Below are positions 27,265-36,354 of a stretch of 64,000 bases of DNA, piece after piece (positions within the stretch are counted from its first letter, which is position 1; each line of letters starts with the position of its first letter). Source of the DNA: Oceanisphaera marina (GTDB lineage: Bacteria; Pseudomonadota; Gammaproteobacteria; Enterobacterales; Aeromonadaceae); the NCBI RefSeq assembly GCF_014643915.1, contig NZ_BMKE01000003.1, positions 146,087-210,086 of the forward strand. The letters are read 5' to 3'. The notes under the pieces are model-generated. The model saw only the letters and a list, made by a program, of their open reading frames with translations, was not told the origin of the DNA and did no database searches. Made by a program: the position numbers and the translations under genes.

Positions 27265-28530
27265 TTACTGGTAATAATGCGGCAGTACTTTAACCAGCTT
27301 CACCATGTTGTTTTCCACATCCAGAATCTCAATCGGATAACCGGCGATCCGCAAGCCGATATTGGCCTCCGGGATGTCCTCCAGGTATTCGATGATCAGG
27401 CCATTCAGTGAGCGCGGCCCGTCATTGGGGAGTTGCCAGCCGAGTTCCTTGTTGATATCGCGGATGCTGGCCGAGCCTTCTATCAGATAAGTGCCATCAG
27501 CCTGGGGTTTGATTTCTTCACTCAGGGTTGGGCTGATAGTGGTGGTAAAGTCCCCGACTATTTCCTCCAGAATATCATCCAGCGTGACCAGCCCCTGAAT
27601 ATCTCCGTATTCATCAACAATCAGACCAATGCGCTCTTTGTTACGCTGAAATTTCACCAGCTGTACATTCAGAGGGGTGGCTTCGGGAATGTAATACAGC
27701 TCACGCAGGGCGCGCATCATGTTGGATTTGCTGAATTCGTCCTTGGCCAGCAGGCGCAGCGCATCACGGGCGTGAATAAAGCCCAGCGCATCATCTATGT
27801 TGTCTCTGTACAGCAACACCTTGGTATGGGGGCTTTGCATCAGGCGCCGGCTGATGGTTTTCCAGTCCTGGGTGATATCGATACCGTAAATTTCGTTACG
27901 TGGCACCATGATGTCATCCACGGTTACCTTCTCCAGATCCAGGATAGACACCAGCATATCCTGGTGACGACGAGGGATCAGGGCGCCGGCTTCATTCACT
28001 ATGGTGCGCAGCTCTTCCGAGCTGATGGCATTGTCTTCCTGGCCATGAGGATTGATGCGAAACAGCAGCAGCAGACCATTGGAAATGGCATTAATCATCC
28101 ATACCGCCGGATACAGAATCACCATCAGTGGCTTGAGCAGCAGCGAGGCCGGAAACGCCACGCGTTCCGGATAAAGCGCGGCCAGCGTCTTGGGCGTTAC
28201 TTCGGCAAAAATAAGTACCACTACCGTCAGAGCCACAGTGGCAATGGCCACTCCGTAGTCGCCAAACAGGCGGATGGCGAGCAGGGTGGCAATGGCCGAT
28301 GCCAGAATATTGACCAGGTTATTACCGATCAAAATCAAGCCGATCAGCCGGTCTGGCCGAGACAGCAGCTTTTCCACTCTAAGCGCCGACTTGTGGTTAT
28401 TTTGTGCCAGATGCCGCAACCGATAGCGGTTCAGCGACATCATGCCGGTTTCCGAACTGGAAAAAAAAGCAGAAATAAAGAGTAGTGCTATCAGGATACC
28501 GCCAAGGGTACCCGTGGATATTTCGTCCAA
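27265..28530 (-). CDS. yfjD: CorC/HlyC-type membrane protein YfjD (CNNM-CBS domains)
   Basis: A 421-residue inner-membrane protein with an N-terminal CNNM/DUF21 domain of about four helices (SAFFSSSETGMMSLNRYRLR is the typical start), two CBS domains (MVPRNEIYGID and IGLIVDEYGDIQGLVTLDD) and a C-terminal CorC/HlyC domain (ADGTYLIEGSASIRDINKEL). The family is implicated in Mg2+/Co2+ handling. A TTG start at 28530 has AGGA about 9 bases upstream. It lies next to ypjD, and ypjD is divergent from ffh, the conserved gammaproteobacterial order. Confidence 0.88.
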   Translation of the reverse strand: MDEISTGTLGGILIALLFISAFFSSSETGMMSLNRYRLRHLAQNNHKSALRVEKLLSRPDRLIGLILIGNNLVNILASAIATLLAIRLFGDYGVAIATVALTVVVLIFAEVTPKTLAALYPERVAFPASLLLKPLMVILYPAVWMINAISNGLLLLFRINPHGQEDNAISSEELRTIVNEAGALIPRRHQDMLVSILDLEKVTVDDIMVPRNEIYGIDITQDWKTISRRLMQSPHTKVLLYRDNIDDALGFIHARDALRLLAKDEFSKSNMMRALRELYYIPEATPLNVQLVKFQRNKERIGLIVDEYGDIQGLVTLDDILEEIVGDFTTTISPTLSEEIKPQADGTYLIEGSASIRDINKELGWQLPNDGPRSLNGLIIEYLEDIPEANIGLRIAGYPIEILDVENNMVKLVKVLPHYYQ

Positions 28531-28595
28531 GCAGACCGTCCTGTGTCATAAAACCAATCAATTACTACGTTGTTGTTCGCATGCTATCAAGTAAG

Positions 28596-29384
28596 TTAAC
28601 CCAGCAACACCTCGCGTACGAAGCGGCTGCCAAAATAGGCAAGCGTCAACAACAGGCTGCCGGCCACGCTGGTCCAGATGACTTTGCGGCCCCGCCAGCC
28701 AAGGCGATGATGTCCCCAGAGTAAACCGACATACACACACCAGGCAAGGATGGTAAGAATGGCCTTATGCGCCTTGCCGGGGCCGAACATATCCTGCAAA
28801 AAGAACAGGCCGGTAGAAATAGACAAGGTCAGCAGCACCACTCCCACAAACATGAGCCGGAACAGATAGCGTTCTATGGTCATCAAAGGGGGCATGGCGG
28901 GTAGCTTGGATAGTTTGTGTGATTTCAATCGGTTATTGAGGAAGCCCAGCAAAATTGCCAGCAAGGAAGCGATGACCAGCAATGAATAGGACATCAGTCC
29001 CAGGCCGATGTGCAATAACACTTCGGGGCGGGTTTCCAGATGCATGCTGTAATAGCCGGGCAAAAGCAAATCAGCCGCCAGCAGCAGGCCGGCAAAGCCG
29101 TAGACCAGCGGCATCAGTAACCAGATTTTGAAGCGGGTCACCAGCAGCGACATCAGCACGCAGATGATAAGGCTGACCAGAGATGCCACATTGAGCATGC
29201 TCAGGTTTTGCCCGGGAACCAGCACGACGGTGTCGAATAGCCAAAGGCCGTGCAGCAAAATAGCGCACAGCGCCGCCAGCAGGCTGTAGCGGCGACGCTC
29301 GTTTTGAGGGTTGAGCATGTTATGCACACAGGCGAAGGCCGCCAACAGATAAAATGCCATCGCCAAAACAGCAAGCAATTCCAT
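28596..29384 (-). CDS. ypjD: CcsA-family inner membrane protein YpjD
   Basis: A 262-residue protein with about eight predicted membrane helices belonging to the cytochrome c assembly (CcsA/ResC) superfamily. The loop GPGKAHKAILTILAWCVYVGLLWGH carries conserved residues near the C-terminus. Its function is unknown; E. coli YpjD (263 residues) occupies the same place next to ffh. It is likely co-transcribed with yfjD, 65 bases downstream. Confidence 0.88.
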   Translation of the reverse strand: MELLAVLAMAFYLLAAFACVHNMLNPQNERRRYSLLAALCAILLHGLWLFDTVVLVPGQNLSMLNVASLVSLIICVLMSLLVTRFKIWLLMPLVYGFAGLLLAADLLLPGYYSMHLETRPEVLLHIGLGLMSYSLLVIASLLAILLGFLNNRLKSHKLSKLPAMPPLMTIERYLFRLMFVGVVLLTLSISTGLFFLQDMFGPGKAHKAILTILAWCVYVGLLWGHHRLGWRGRKVIWTSVAGSLLLTLAYFGSRFVREVLLG

Positions 29385-29466
29385 AATGAATTTAAGCCAT
29401 TAACCGGTGAAATAAGAAGAATTGTCAGTATACCCTTAACGCCAAGCATATCGCCACCCAGCCTGC

Positions 29467-29495
29467 TTAAGTTCGGCGGATAACTTGGGTATACT
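29467..29495 (+). promoter_or_regulatory. Putative sigma-70 promoter of ffh
   Basis: A strong -10 (TATACT, 29490-29495) lies 17 bases after a weak -35 (TTAAGT, 29467-29472), about 30 bases before the ffh ATG. Confidence 0.55.
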
Positions 29496-29527
29496 AGGGG
29501 TAATTATCGCCAATTGCGGGCTACATC

Positions 29528-30913
29528 ATGTTTGAAAATCTTACCGAAAGATTGTCACGTACCCTGAAAAACATCAGTGGTCGCGGTCGTCTGACCGAAG
29601 ACAATATCAAAGAAACCCTGCGTGAAGTGCGCATGGCGCTGCTGGAAGCCGATGTTGCGCTGCCGGTAGTACGAGAATTCGTTAACCGGGTCAAAGAGCG
29701 TGCCGTTGGTCAGGAAGTCTCCAAATCCCTGAGTCCGGGCCAGGCTTTCATTAAAATAGTGAACGCCGAACTGGTCTCGGTCATGGGCGAAGCCAACGAG
29801 GAACTCAACCTGTCGGTGACGCCGCCGGCGGTGATCCTGATGGCGGGTTTGCAGGGTGCGGGTAAAACCACTTCTGTGGGCAAGCTGGCCAAATACCTGA
29901 AAGAGCGGCACAAGAAAAAAGTACTGGTGGTGAGCACCGACGTGTATCGTCCTGCGGCCATCAAGCAGCTGGAAACGCTGGCTGCCGATCTGAACGTGGA
30001 GTGCTTCCCCAGTAATATCGAGCAAAATCCGGTAGATATTGGCCGCAATGCGCTGGATTACGGTCGCAAGCAATTCTTCGACGTCTTGCTGGTGGATACT
30101 GCCGGTCGTTTGCACGTTGATGAAAAAATGATGGATGAAATCCAGCAGCTGCATCAGGCCATCAACCCGATTGAAACCCTGTTCGTGGTTGATGCCATGA
30201 CCGGTCAGGATGCGGCCAACACCGCCAAGGCGTTCAGCGAAGCACTGCCCTTGACCGGTGTGATACTGACCAAGGCCGATGGTGATGCACGCGGTGGTGC
30301 CGCGCTGTCGGTGCGCCACATTACCGGCAAGCCGATTAAGTTTATCGGTATGGGTGAAAAAATCGAGGCCCTTGAACCTTTTCATCCCGAGCGTATTGCC
30401 TCGCGTATTCTGGGCATGGGCGACATGCTGTCGCTGATCGACCAGATGGAACGTTCGGTCGACAAAGACAAAGCCGCCGAAATGGCGCAAAAGCTGAAAA
30501 AAGGCAAAGGCTTCGATCTGGAAGATTTTCGCGATCAGCTGGCACAAATGCGCGACATGGGCGGCATGATGAGCCTGATGGATAAACTACCGGGCATGAG
30601 CCAGTTACCCGATAACGTAAAAGATCAGGTAAATGACAAGCTGACTGTGCGCATGGAAGCCATTATCGGCTCTATGACACCCAAAGAGCGCCGTCATCCG
30701 GACTTGATCAAAGGATCGCGCAAGCGCCGTATCGCGCTCGGTTCCGGCACCGAAGTGCAGGAAGTAAACAAGTTGCTCAAGCAGTTTACCCAGATGCAGA
30801 AAATGATGAAAAAGATGTCTGGCAAGGGTGGCATGCGCAAGATGATGAGCCAGATGAAAGGCATGATGGGCCCGGGCGGCATGGGCGGTGGCGGGGGTCG
30901 CGGCCCCTTCTAA
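29528..30913 (+). CDS. ffh: Signal recognition particle protein Ffh
   Basis: A 461-residue SRP54 GTPase that, with 4.5S RNA, binds signal sequences and delivers ribosomes to FtsY. The N domain is followed by the GTPase motifs GLQGAGKTTSVGKLA, DTAGRLH and TKADGDARGG. The methionine-rich M domain extends from about residue 330 and ends in MMKKMSGKGGMRKMM and a glycine-rich tail. It is followed by the rpsP operon, which has its own promoter. Confidence 0.98.
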   Translation: MFENLTERLSRTLKNISGRGRLTEDNIKETLREVRMALLEADVALPVVREFVNRVKERAVGQEVSKSLSPGQAFIKIVNAELVSVMGEANEELNLSVTPPAVILMAGLQGAGKTTSVGKLAKYLKERHKKKVLVVSTDVYRPAAIKQLETLAADLNVECFPSNIEQNPVDIGRNALDYGRKQFFDVLLVDTAGRLHVDEKMMDEIQQLHQAINPIETLFVVDAMTGQDAANTAKAFSEALPLTGVILTKADGDARGGAALSVRHITGKPIKFIGMGEKIEALEPFHPERIASRILGMGDMLSLIDQMERSVDKDKAAEMAQKLKKGKGFDLEDFRDQLAQMRDMGGMMSLMDKLPGMSQLPDNVKDQVNDKLTVRMEAIIGSMTPKERRHPDLIKGSRKRRIALGSGTEVQEVNKLLKQFTQMQKMMKKMSGKGGMRKMMSQMKGMMGPGGMGGGGGRGPF

Positions 30914-31024
30914 TCGTACTGTTTAATCCGTACTCCAGGCACAACACAGTCATCAAGCCGGTAACGGGCCTCGCCATAAACAGATGGCAGGCTGATTATT
31001 GGCGGTGGCTGCGTGCCAATTTGG

Positions 31025-31052
31025 TTGCATTGTCAGCGCATTGGAGTACAAT
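31025..31052 (+). promoter_or_regulatory. Putative promoter of the rpsP-rimM-trmD-rplS operon
   Basis: TTGCAT (31025-31030) and TACAAT (31047-31052) are separated by 16 bases. They start a leader of about 65 bases before rpsP. Confidence 0.6.
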
Positions 31053-31123
31053 TGCGCAGCTTATTTTAAGCCAAGGTTCGCACTGTCTGCGGACCTTGTT
31101 TGTTTCAGTATATAGAGGACGAT

Positions 31124-31375
31124 ATGGTAACCATTCGTTTACAACGTGGTGGCGCAAAAAAGCGTCCGTTCTACCAGGTAGTTGTTGCAGATAGCCGTTA
31201 TGCTCGCGATGGTCGTTTCATCGAGAAAGTAGGTTTCTTCAACCCTATTGCTTCTGGCCAAGCAGAAAAACTGCGTTTGGACCTTGAGCGTATCAACCAT
31301 TGGGTTGGCCAAGGCGCTACCGTGTCTGAGCGTGTAGCCAAATTGGTAAAAGACGCAGCCAAAGCAGCGGCCTAA
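31124..31375 (+). CDS. rpsP: 30S ribosomal protein S16
   Basis: An 83-residue ribosomal protein of the 30S body ([20 protein letters not shown] start, [10 protein letters not shown] in the middle). ATG 31124 follows AGAGGA with good spacing; the upstream frame extension is not coding. It is first gene of the conserved rpsP-rimM-trmD-rplS operon. Confidence 0.98.
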   Translation: MVTIRLQRGGAKKRPFYQVVVADSRYARDGRFIEKVGFFNPIASGQAEKLRLDLERINHWVGQGATVSERVAKLVKDAAKAAA

Positions 31376-31400
31376 GTCTTGTTAAAGGTAGGGAATTAAA

Positions 31401-31922
31401 GTGAGCGAACCTGTAGTTGTAGGCCAACTGGGCGCCGTTTACGGCATTAAAGGTTGGTTGAAGGTCAACTCCTTTACCGACCAACCAGAAGGCATTTTCG
31501 ATTATCGGCCCTGGCTGATGAAAGACGGTAGCAACTGGCGTGAAATTCAGGTAACTGCGTGGAAGCGTCATGGCAAGGGTCTGATTTGCAAACTGATCGA
31601 CATCGATCAGCGCGAACAGGCACAATTGCTAACCGGCACCGACATCGCGGTGAGTGCAGCTTCTTTTGCCGCATTACCCGAAGATGAATTCTACTGGCGC
31701 GATCTTATCGGTTGTCGGGTGAAGAACACCAAAGGCTATGATTTTGGCTTGGTGACTCAGCTGATGGAAACCGGTTCTAACGATGTGCTGGTAGTAAAAG
31801 CGAATGCCAACGATGCTTTTGGTCAAAGCGAGCGGTTAGTTCCGTTTGTGGAAGATCAGGTAATAAAGTCTGTGAATATTACAGACAGCATCATAGAAAT
31901 TGATTGGGAACCGGATTTTTAA
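31401..31922 (+). CDS. rimM: Ribosome maturation factor RimM
   Basis: A 173-residue two-domain protein that binds S19 and assists assembly of the 30S head. The N-terminal beta-barrel begins [21 protein letters not shown]; the PRC-barrel domain includes [12 protein letters not shown] and ends [13 protein letters not shown] start at 31401 is preceded by GGTAGGGA. It is second in the rpsP operon. Confidence 0.97.
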   Translation: MSEPVVVGQLGAVYGIKGWLKVNSFTDQPEGIFDYRPWLMKDGSNWREIQVTAWKRHGKGLICKLIDIDQREQAQLLTGTDIAVSAASFAALPEDEFYWRDLIGCRVKNTKGYDFGLVTQLMETGSNDVLVVKANANDAFGQSERLVPFVEDQVIKSVNITDSIIEIDWEPDF

Positions 31923-31949
31923 CTCGAGTCACATTGCGCGGAGAGAATC

Positions 31950-32699
31950 ATGTGGATAGGGGTTGTTAGCCTCTTCCCGGAGATGTTCCGGGCAGTATCT
32001 GACTATGGAGTAACCGGGCGGGCCGTAAAAGATGGCCTGCTGACATTTGAATGCTGGAATCCACGGGATTTCACCCGGGACAAACACCGCACTGTCGATG
32101 ACAGACCCTATGGGGGCGGACCCGGGATGCTGATGATGGTTCAGCCACTGCGTGATGCCATAGCGGCTGCGCGGCAAGCGGCGGGCGAGGGAGCTAAAGT
32201 TATTTATCTTTCTCCTCAGGGTCGCAAGCTGGATCAGCAAGGCGTAACCGAACTGGTCACCAATAAGAAACTTATTCTGGTCGCCGGTCGGTATGAAGGA
32301 GTGGACGAGCGGGTAATCCAGGCCGATGTCGACGAAGAGTGGTCGGTGGGGGATTATGTGCTCAGTGGTGGTGAGTTGCCGGCCATGGTGCTGGTGGATG
32401 CGGTGGCCCGTTTGGTGCCCGGCGTTCTGGGTGACATGGCGAGTGCCGAGCAAGACTCCTTCACAGAAGGCTTGCTGGATCATCCTCACTACACGCGTCC
32501 TGAACAACTGGCGGGAATGGCCGTTCCCAAAGTGTTGTTGAGTGGCAACCACGCCGAGGTGGACAGTTGGAGAATGCAGCAGTCGTTGGGTCGTACCTGG
32601 TTAAGAAGACCGGAACTCTTAAACAACCTAGCTCTGACTGACGAGCAAGAGCAGCTTCTTGCCCAATTCGTTCGCAATCATCGCGAATCAGAACAGTAG
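31950..32699 (+). CDS. trmD: tRNA (guanine-37-N1)-methyltransferase TrmD
   Basis: A 249-residue SPOUT-class methyltransferase acting on G37 next to the anticodon to prevent frameshifting. The N-terminus [20 protein letters not shown], the [14 protein letters not shown] loop, and the trefoil-knot SAM site [13 protein letters not shown] with [11 protein letters not shown] are typical. It starts 27 bases after rimM. Confidence 0.98.
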   Translation: MWIGVVSLFPEMFRAVSDYGVTGRAVKDGLLTFECWNPRDFTRDKHRTVDDRPYGGGPGMLMMVQPLRDAIAAARQAAGEGAKVIYLSPQGRKLDQQGVTELVTNKKLILVAGRYEGVDERVIQADVDEEWSVGDYVLSGGELPAMVLVDAVARLVPGVLGDMASAEQDSFTEGLLDHPHYTRPEQLAGMAVPKVLLSGNHAEVDSWRMQQSLGRTWLRRPELLNNLALTDEQEQLLAQFVRNHRESEQ

Positions 32700-32731
32700 A
32701 GTTTTCAGTTTACCCTAGGTAAGGAAATATC

Positions 32732-33094
32732 ATGAGCAACATCATTAAGCAGCTTGAAGACGAACAATTGCGTACCGATATCCCTGAGTTCGGCCCAGGC
32801 GATACCGTACGTGTACAAGTACGCGTTGCCGAAGGCGGCAAAGAGCGTCTGCAGGCTTACGAAGGCGTGGTAATTGCCGTTCGTAACCGTGGCCTGCACT
32901 CTGCATTCACCGTGCGTAAAATTTCTAACGGTGAAGGCGTTGAGCGTACTTTCCAGACTCACAGCCCGTTGATCGGCAGCGTAGAACTGAAGCGTCGTGG
33001 CGCCGTGCGTCGCGCCAAGCTTTACTATCTGCGTGATCGTGCCGGTAAGTCTGCTCGTATTAAAGAGCGTCTTACTCCGCGCGGCAGCAAGTAA
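32732..33094 (+). CDS. rplS: 50S ribosomal protein L19
   Basis: A 120-residue protein at the 30S-50S interface, beginning [20 protein letters not shown] with [13 protein letters not shown] following. It is a few residues longer than E. coli L19 (115). A TAAGGA ribosome site precedes it, and a strong terminator 20 bases after the stop ends the operon. Confidence 0.98.
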   Translation: MSNIIKQLEDEQLRTDIPEFGPGDTVRVQVRVAEGGKERLQAYEGVVIAVRNRGLHSAFTVRKISNGEGVERTFQTHSPLIGSVELKRRGAVRRAKLYYLRDRAGKSARIKERLTPRGSK

Positions 33095-33113
33095 TAAGCC
33101 GACCGGTTGTGTC

Positions 33114-33140
33114 AAAAGGCCCGCATTTGCGGGCCTTTTT
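33114..33140 (+). terminator. Terminator of the rpsP operon
   Basis: An 11-bp stem AAAAGGCCCGC / GCGGGCCTTTT with an ATTT loop runs into a T tract. Confidence 0.93.
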
Positions 33141-33142
33141 GT

Positions 33143-33461
33143 TATGTGCCGGCAGGGAGGCGTAAGACGAAAACAAAGCGGTACGCCTTACGCGGTATGC
33201 CGGACGTACAAGACAAACATCGGTCTTGGGTCGGTGTTATGCTTTATGCCGTCATGCTGATACTGAGTTGAGTTCAGCATGACGAAGCTTCAGTATCGGC
33301 ATGACGGACCCGGTATCTGCTTTTCTGTTTTAAAGGCAAGATCCAGACCTTCGTCAGGATGACGGCTTACGTGTAAGATAGGCACCGAACCTGATTCTTT
33401 ACTTACAGCGTAAGGCGTACAGTGTGATACGTGTCACTTGGTTTTGAGATAAGGAATTCAA
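33143..33461. repeat. Nested inverted repeats between rplS and the MFS gene
   Basis: No gene is visible. A perfect 13-base pair (GTACGCCTTACGC at 33181-33193, GCGTAAGGCGTAC at 33408-33420) encloses about 240 bases. Inside it an 18-base pair with one mismatch (33249-33266 and 33290-33307, arms reading CCGTCATGCTGATACTGA) forms a hairpin. The words TCAGGATGACGG and GTAAGGCGTA echo other spacers here and are characteristic of dispersed intergenic repeats. Confidence 0.7.
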
Positions 33462-34643
33462 ATGCCTATTACGGTGTGGGGTCTGGCGGTGGCCCAGGCG
33501 TTGCTGATGTCGGGTAATATACTGCTGGTGTCCATTTCGGCACTGGTGGGACAAGAGCTGGCCGTTCATCTGGCGTTAATCACCCTGCCCATTGCTTTTC
33601 AGTTTCTGGGGCTGATTATCGCCACCTTGCCTGCGGCGCACCTGATGCAGAAGCTGGGGCGCAAGACAGGATTCGTGCTGGGCAATCTTGTTGGCCTGTT
33701 GGGCACCTGGGTGGCATTGCAGGGACTGATAGCGAGCAGCCTGACTGTGTTTTCGCTTGGTACCTTTTTGATTGGCATCGCCATTGGAGTGGGGCAGCAA
33801 TACCGCTTTGCCGCCCTGGAAGCCTGTGCGGTTGCCCTGCATTCCCGCGCCATCAGTATGGTGATGGCCGGTGGGGTATTGGCGGCGATAATCGGGCCCA
33901 ATCTGGCAATATTATCTCAAGACTGGCATGCGGCCAGCCCTTATGCCGGTGCTTTTTATGGCCTGTTTGGTCTGTATCTGGTGGCTTTGTTATTAATCGT
34001 GCTGCTGCCTCTTCCCAAGCCAAGCATTCTTCATGTGCAGACCGAAATCAGAAGCTATCGTGCATTGTTTCGCCAGCCTTTACTGCTGGCAGCAGTGGCC
34101 TCCGGCATGATTGGTTATGGCGTCATGGTGTTGATCATGACCGCCACGCCGCTGGCAATGAATCATCATCAACACGACTTTAATGCCACCGCCCATGTGA
34201 TCCAGTGGCATGTACTGGGCATGTTTGTGCCGTCCTTTTTTACCGGCAGCCTGATCCGGCGCTTCACTACACGCAGAGTCATTTTATGGGGCTGTGCCGC
34301 CTTGTTGTTGAGCGTGGCAGTTAATTTGTCGGGGCAAGGATTTTGGCATTACTGGCTGGGCTTACTGTTGTTGGGCGTAGGCTGGAACTTTACCTTTATC
34401 GGCGCTACGCATTTACTGACCTTCAGCTATCTGCCCGCCGAAAAAGCCAAGGTGCAGGGAATTAACGAGTTTCTGGTATTCACGGCGGCGGCTCTGGGCA
34501 GCCTGTTTGCCGGCCAAGGGCTGGTATTGTTAGGGTGGGCATGGCTGAATCTGTTTGCCATCCCCTGGATTTTGCTGGTTGCCATGCTGATTTGGCGACT
34601 GAAGGAACAGACGCCAAGCATAGCTATCAGCGAACAGCCCTAA
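33462..34643 (+). CDS. MFS transporter, substrate unknown
   Basis: A 393-residue major-facilitator protein with about twelve hydrophobic helices and the loop 2-3 motif in degraded form (LMQKLGRKTGFVLGN). A cytoplasmic loop near residue 195 (KPSILHVQTEIRSYRALFRQPL) separates the halves. The second half contains GVGWNFTFIGATHLLTFSYL with a charged PAEKAKVQGINEF loop, as in YnfM/Bcr-like drug exporters. No neighbour suggests a substrate. AAGGAA lies a few bases before the ATG. It converges on mutH. Confidence 0.85.
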   Translation: MPITVWGLAVAQALLMSGNILLVSISALVGQELAVHLALITLPIAFQFLGLIIATLPAAHLMQKLGRKTGFVLGNLVGLLGTWVALQGLIASSLTVFSLGTFLIGIAIGVGQQYRFAALEACAVALHSRAISMVMAGGVLAAIIGPNLAILSQDWHAASPYAGAFYGLFGLYLVALLLIVLLPLPKPSILHVQTEIRSYRALFRQPLLLAAVASGMIGYGVMVLIMTATPLAMNHHQHDFNATAHVIQWHVLGMFVPSFFTGSLIRRFTTRRVILWGCAALLLSVAVNLSGQGFWHYWLGLLLLGVGWNFTFIGATHLLTFSYLPAEKAKVQGINEFLVFTAAALGSLFAGQGLVLLGWAWLNLFAIPWILLVAMLIWRLKEQTPSIAISEQP

Positions 34644-35011
34644 GCCTGTCTCTTAGTCACAAGTCGCTAGCAAGTAAATAATGCACAGAGCCAGCTCGGT
34701 AGCTTCCTCCGACACGCTTCAAGCACTTCCATGTGGCGCTCAGCACATGACTTCCCTGTCATGTGATGGTCGGCTGAGGCTATCCCAGCAGCCTCTTCTT
34801 AGCCTCTGAGCTGTCGGCCGGTAATATTGACAGACCACTGTGCTGCCAATGGGAAGGCAGAGGGTGTCTGCTCAGCCGACCATCCGCGCCAAGGATGGCG
34901 CGGCTGAGCCTACAGGGACCGTATTTACGGCGAGTCGGGGGAGCGGGCACTTTGTCCGACCTTTTGTAGAACAACCAAATAGATCAGTTATTTAATCTAT
35001 TTGTTCTAAGT
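34644..35011. repeat. Repeat-rich spacer with a solo IS50-like end and palindromes
   Basis: The spacer separates convergent MFS and mutH genes and holds no gene. CTGTCTCTTAGTCACAAGT (34646-34664) is identical to the left end of the element at 62158; about 50 following bases are also loosely similar, but no right end is visible. Further in are CACATGAC-N6-GTCATGTG (34744-34765), a perfect 14-base inverted pair (34765-34778 and 34871-34884) and CCGCGCC-N6-GGCGCGG (34884-34903). Confidence 0.7.
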
Positions 35012-35689
35012 CTAAAGCATGAAATGCCGGGCCAGCAGGGCGGCGGTAAATTGTGTTTTCAGGTAAAAACCCCGGGGCAGCGTCATAATTGCCTGACCCT
35101 GGTCGCCAATGGCTTCGGTCAGAGCACGACTGTTGGCGGCCTTGGGTCTTAGCTGCAATACCTGGCCGTGTCGTGCGCTGATATTCTGTACCTGGCCCAA
35201 GCTTATCAATTCCATGATCTCTTCCCAGTCCTGGCGTAACAGGTGTTCTTGCTCTGTACTGGGCTGCCATAATAAAGGCTGGCCAATCATTCTGTTACCC
35301 GGCGCCAGGCTACGCTCGCCAATAATGGGGATCCACAACACGCAGGACAGCTTGTTGCGTACATTTGAGTCCTGCCAGCGCAGGCCGCTGATCCCGGTGA
35401 GCGGTGCCACACTTACAAAGGTGGTTTCCAGTGGCTTGCCCCGGCTGTCTACCGGGATCGTTTTCAGCTCTACACCCAGTTCGGGAAAATCCTGCTCTGG
35501 CTTGGATCCGGCACTGGCACCTAATGCCTGCTCCAGCAGCTGACCAATCCAGCCTTTGTCCCTTCGCAGATTTGGTGGCGTGGCTATCGCCTGCATCTCT
35601 GCCAACTCCCTCAAAGACAAGCCGGCCAGCTGTTCGGCATTGTTCAGCAAGCTGGGGATGGAAGCGGGTCGTTTAGCGTACTTGTTCAC
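35012..35689 (-). CDS. mutH: DNA mismatch repair endonuclease MutH
   Basis: A 225-residue endonuclease that nicks the unmethylated strand at hemimethylated GATC after MutS/MutL activation. The catalytic residues Asp67, Glu74 and Lys76 are visible in [15 protein letters not shown]. Other conserved stretches are [12 protein letters not shown] and [15 protein letters not shown]. The start is GTG 35689, with GGAGG 9 bases upstream; the in-frame TTG at 35698 would sit directly on that site. MutH implies Dam methylation in this organism. It is divergent from rppH, as in E. coli. Confidence 0.96.
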   Translation of the reverse strand: MNKYAKRPASIPSLLNNAEQLAGLSLRELAEMQAIATPPNLRRDKGWIGQLLEQALGASAGSKPEQDFPELGVELKTIPVDSRGKPLETTFVSVAPLTGISGLRWQDSNVRNKLSCVLWIPIIGERSLAPGNRMIGQPLLWQPSTEQEHLLRQDWEEIMELISLGQVQNISARHGQVLQLRPKAANSRALTEAIGDQGQAIMTLPRGFYLKTQFTAALLARHFML

Positions 35690-36354
35690 AATACCCAACC
35701 TCCATGAAAAATTGACTATCGAATCAGCTGTTTATGTAAGCTAATGATTTAAAGATACTTATAGATTAACTTATTGTCGCAGGCCCAGATGCTAGGCCAT
35801 GTACTGCTTTGCCCGATCTATAAACAGCTTGCTATACCAGTTTATCCACAGAAATTCTGGATAACCGCTGACAACAACAATTTTACTATTTTAACCGAGT
35901 ATGAATAGCAATAAATTGCATTTTTTTGTTGCTGCTGCCACTTTGTTTATAGGGTGATTGTGGATAACTTACTTGTGGTTGTTTTTTGTACAGTGAAACT
36001 TGCTAACAATGAAGGCATTTTTGTGTGGGCTGTGAAAAGATCCAGCAAGATCCTTTTTTGTTGAATTAAGTTGTTGATTTTAAAGAGTTGTATTTTTGAT
36101 TTTTAACGTGTTTTCCTGTGTTATCAGCAGCCGTTATAAGATAAGATCGCAAGCTATACAGCCTTTATCACAAGCTTATCCACACAATTTGGGGGAAAGC
36201 GGATCGGTAGAGATTCTTTTCTGTTTATAACTATTGACAAAAACACAAGTTATTCAACGTTGCTGTAACGCCCCCAGGTTTACAGCATCATTTGCCGGGA
36301 ATAGGGGAATATGGAACAATCCTTTCTATGTTATTTTTTTAGTCTGGTGATTGC
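35690..36354. other. AT-rich mutH-rppH intergenic region
   Basis: A 665-base gene-free spacer, much richer in A and T than its neighbours. It carries three exact DnaA boxes and one near match, annotated separately, and GATC sites at 35815, 36039, 36049, 36145 and 36202. AT tracts such as those at 35930-35937 and 36085-36105 could host IHF or Fis. Promoters for mutH and rppH must also lie here; I could not pick them reliably. Confidence 0.8.
35842..36184. promoter_or_regulatory. DnaA-box cluster, probable DARS2 (DnaA-reactivating) locus
   Basis: Exact TTATCCACA boxes occur at 35842-35850 (+), 35959-35967 (-) and 36176-36184 (+). A one-mismatch box TTATCCAGA lies at 35856-35864 (-), facing the first box across 5 bases. 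In E. coli the DARS2 site, which converts ADP-DnaA to the ATP form, lies in this same mutH-rppH (ygdP) spacer. The shared position and multiple boxes make a functional homologue likely; IHF and Fis sites were not resolved. Confidence 0.72.

Noticed and set aside
27433-28485. 350-codon forward frame opposite the CorC-type gene
   Set aside because: Rich in Q and H, no recognisable domain; the reverse strand has clear CNNM-CBS-CorC architecture.
35690-36354. The AT-rich DnaA-box region as a replication origin (oriC)
   Set aside because: Neighbours are mutH and rppH, not the mnmG/mioC or dnaA genes usual for gammaproteobacterial oriC, and this spacer is the known DARS2 position. A full origin with ordered boxes and unwinding repeats was not seen.
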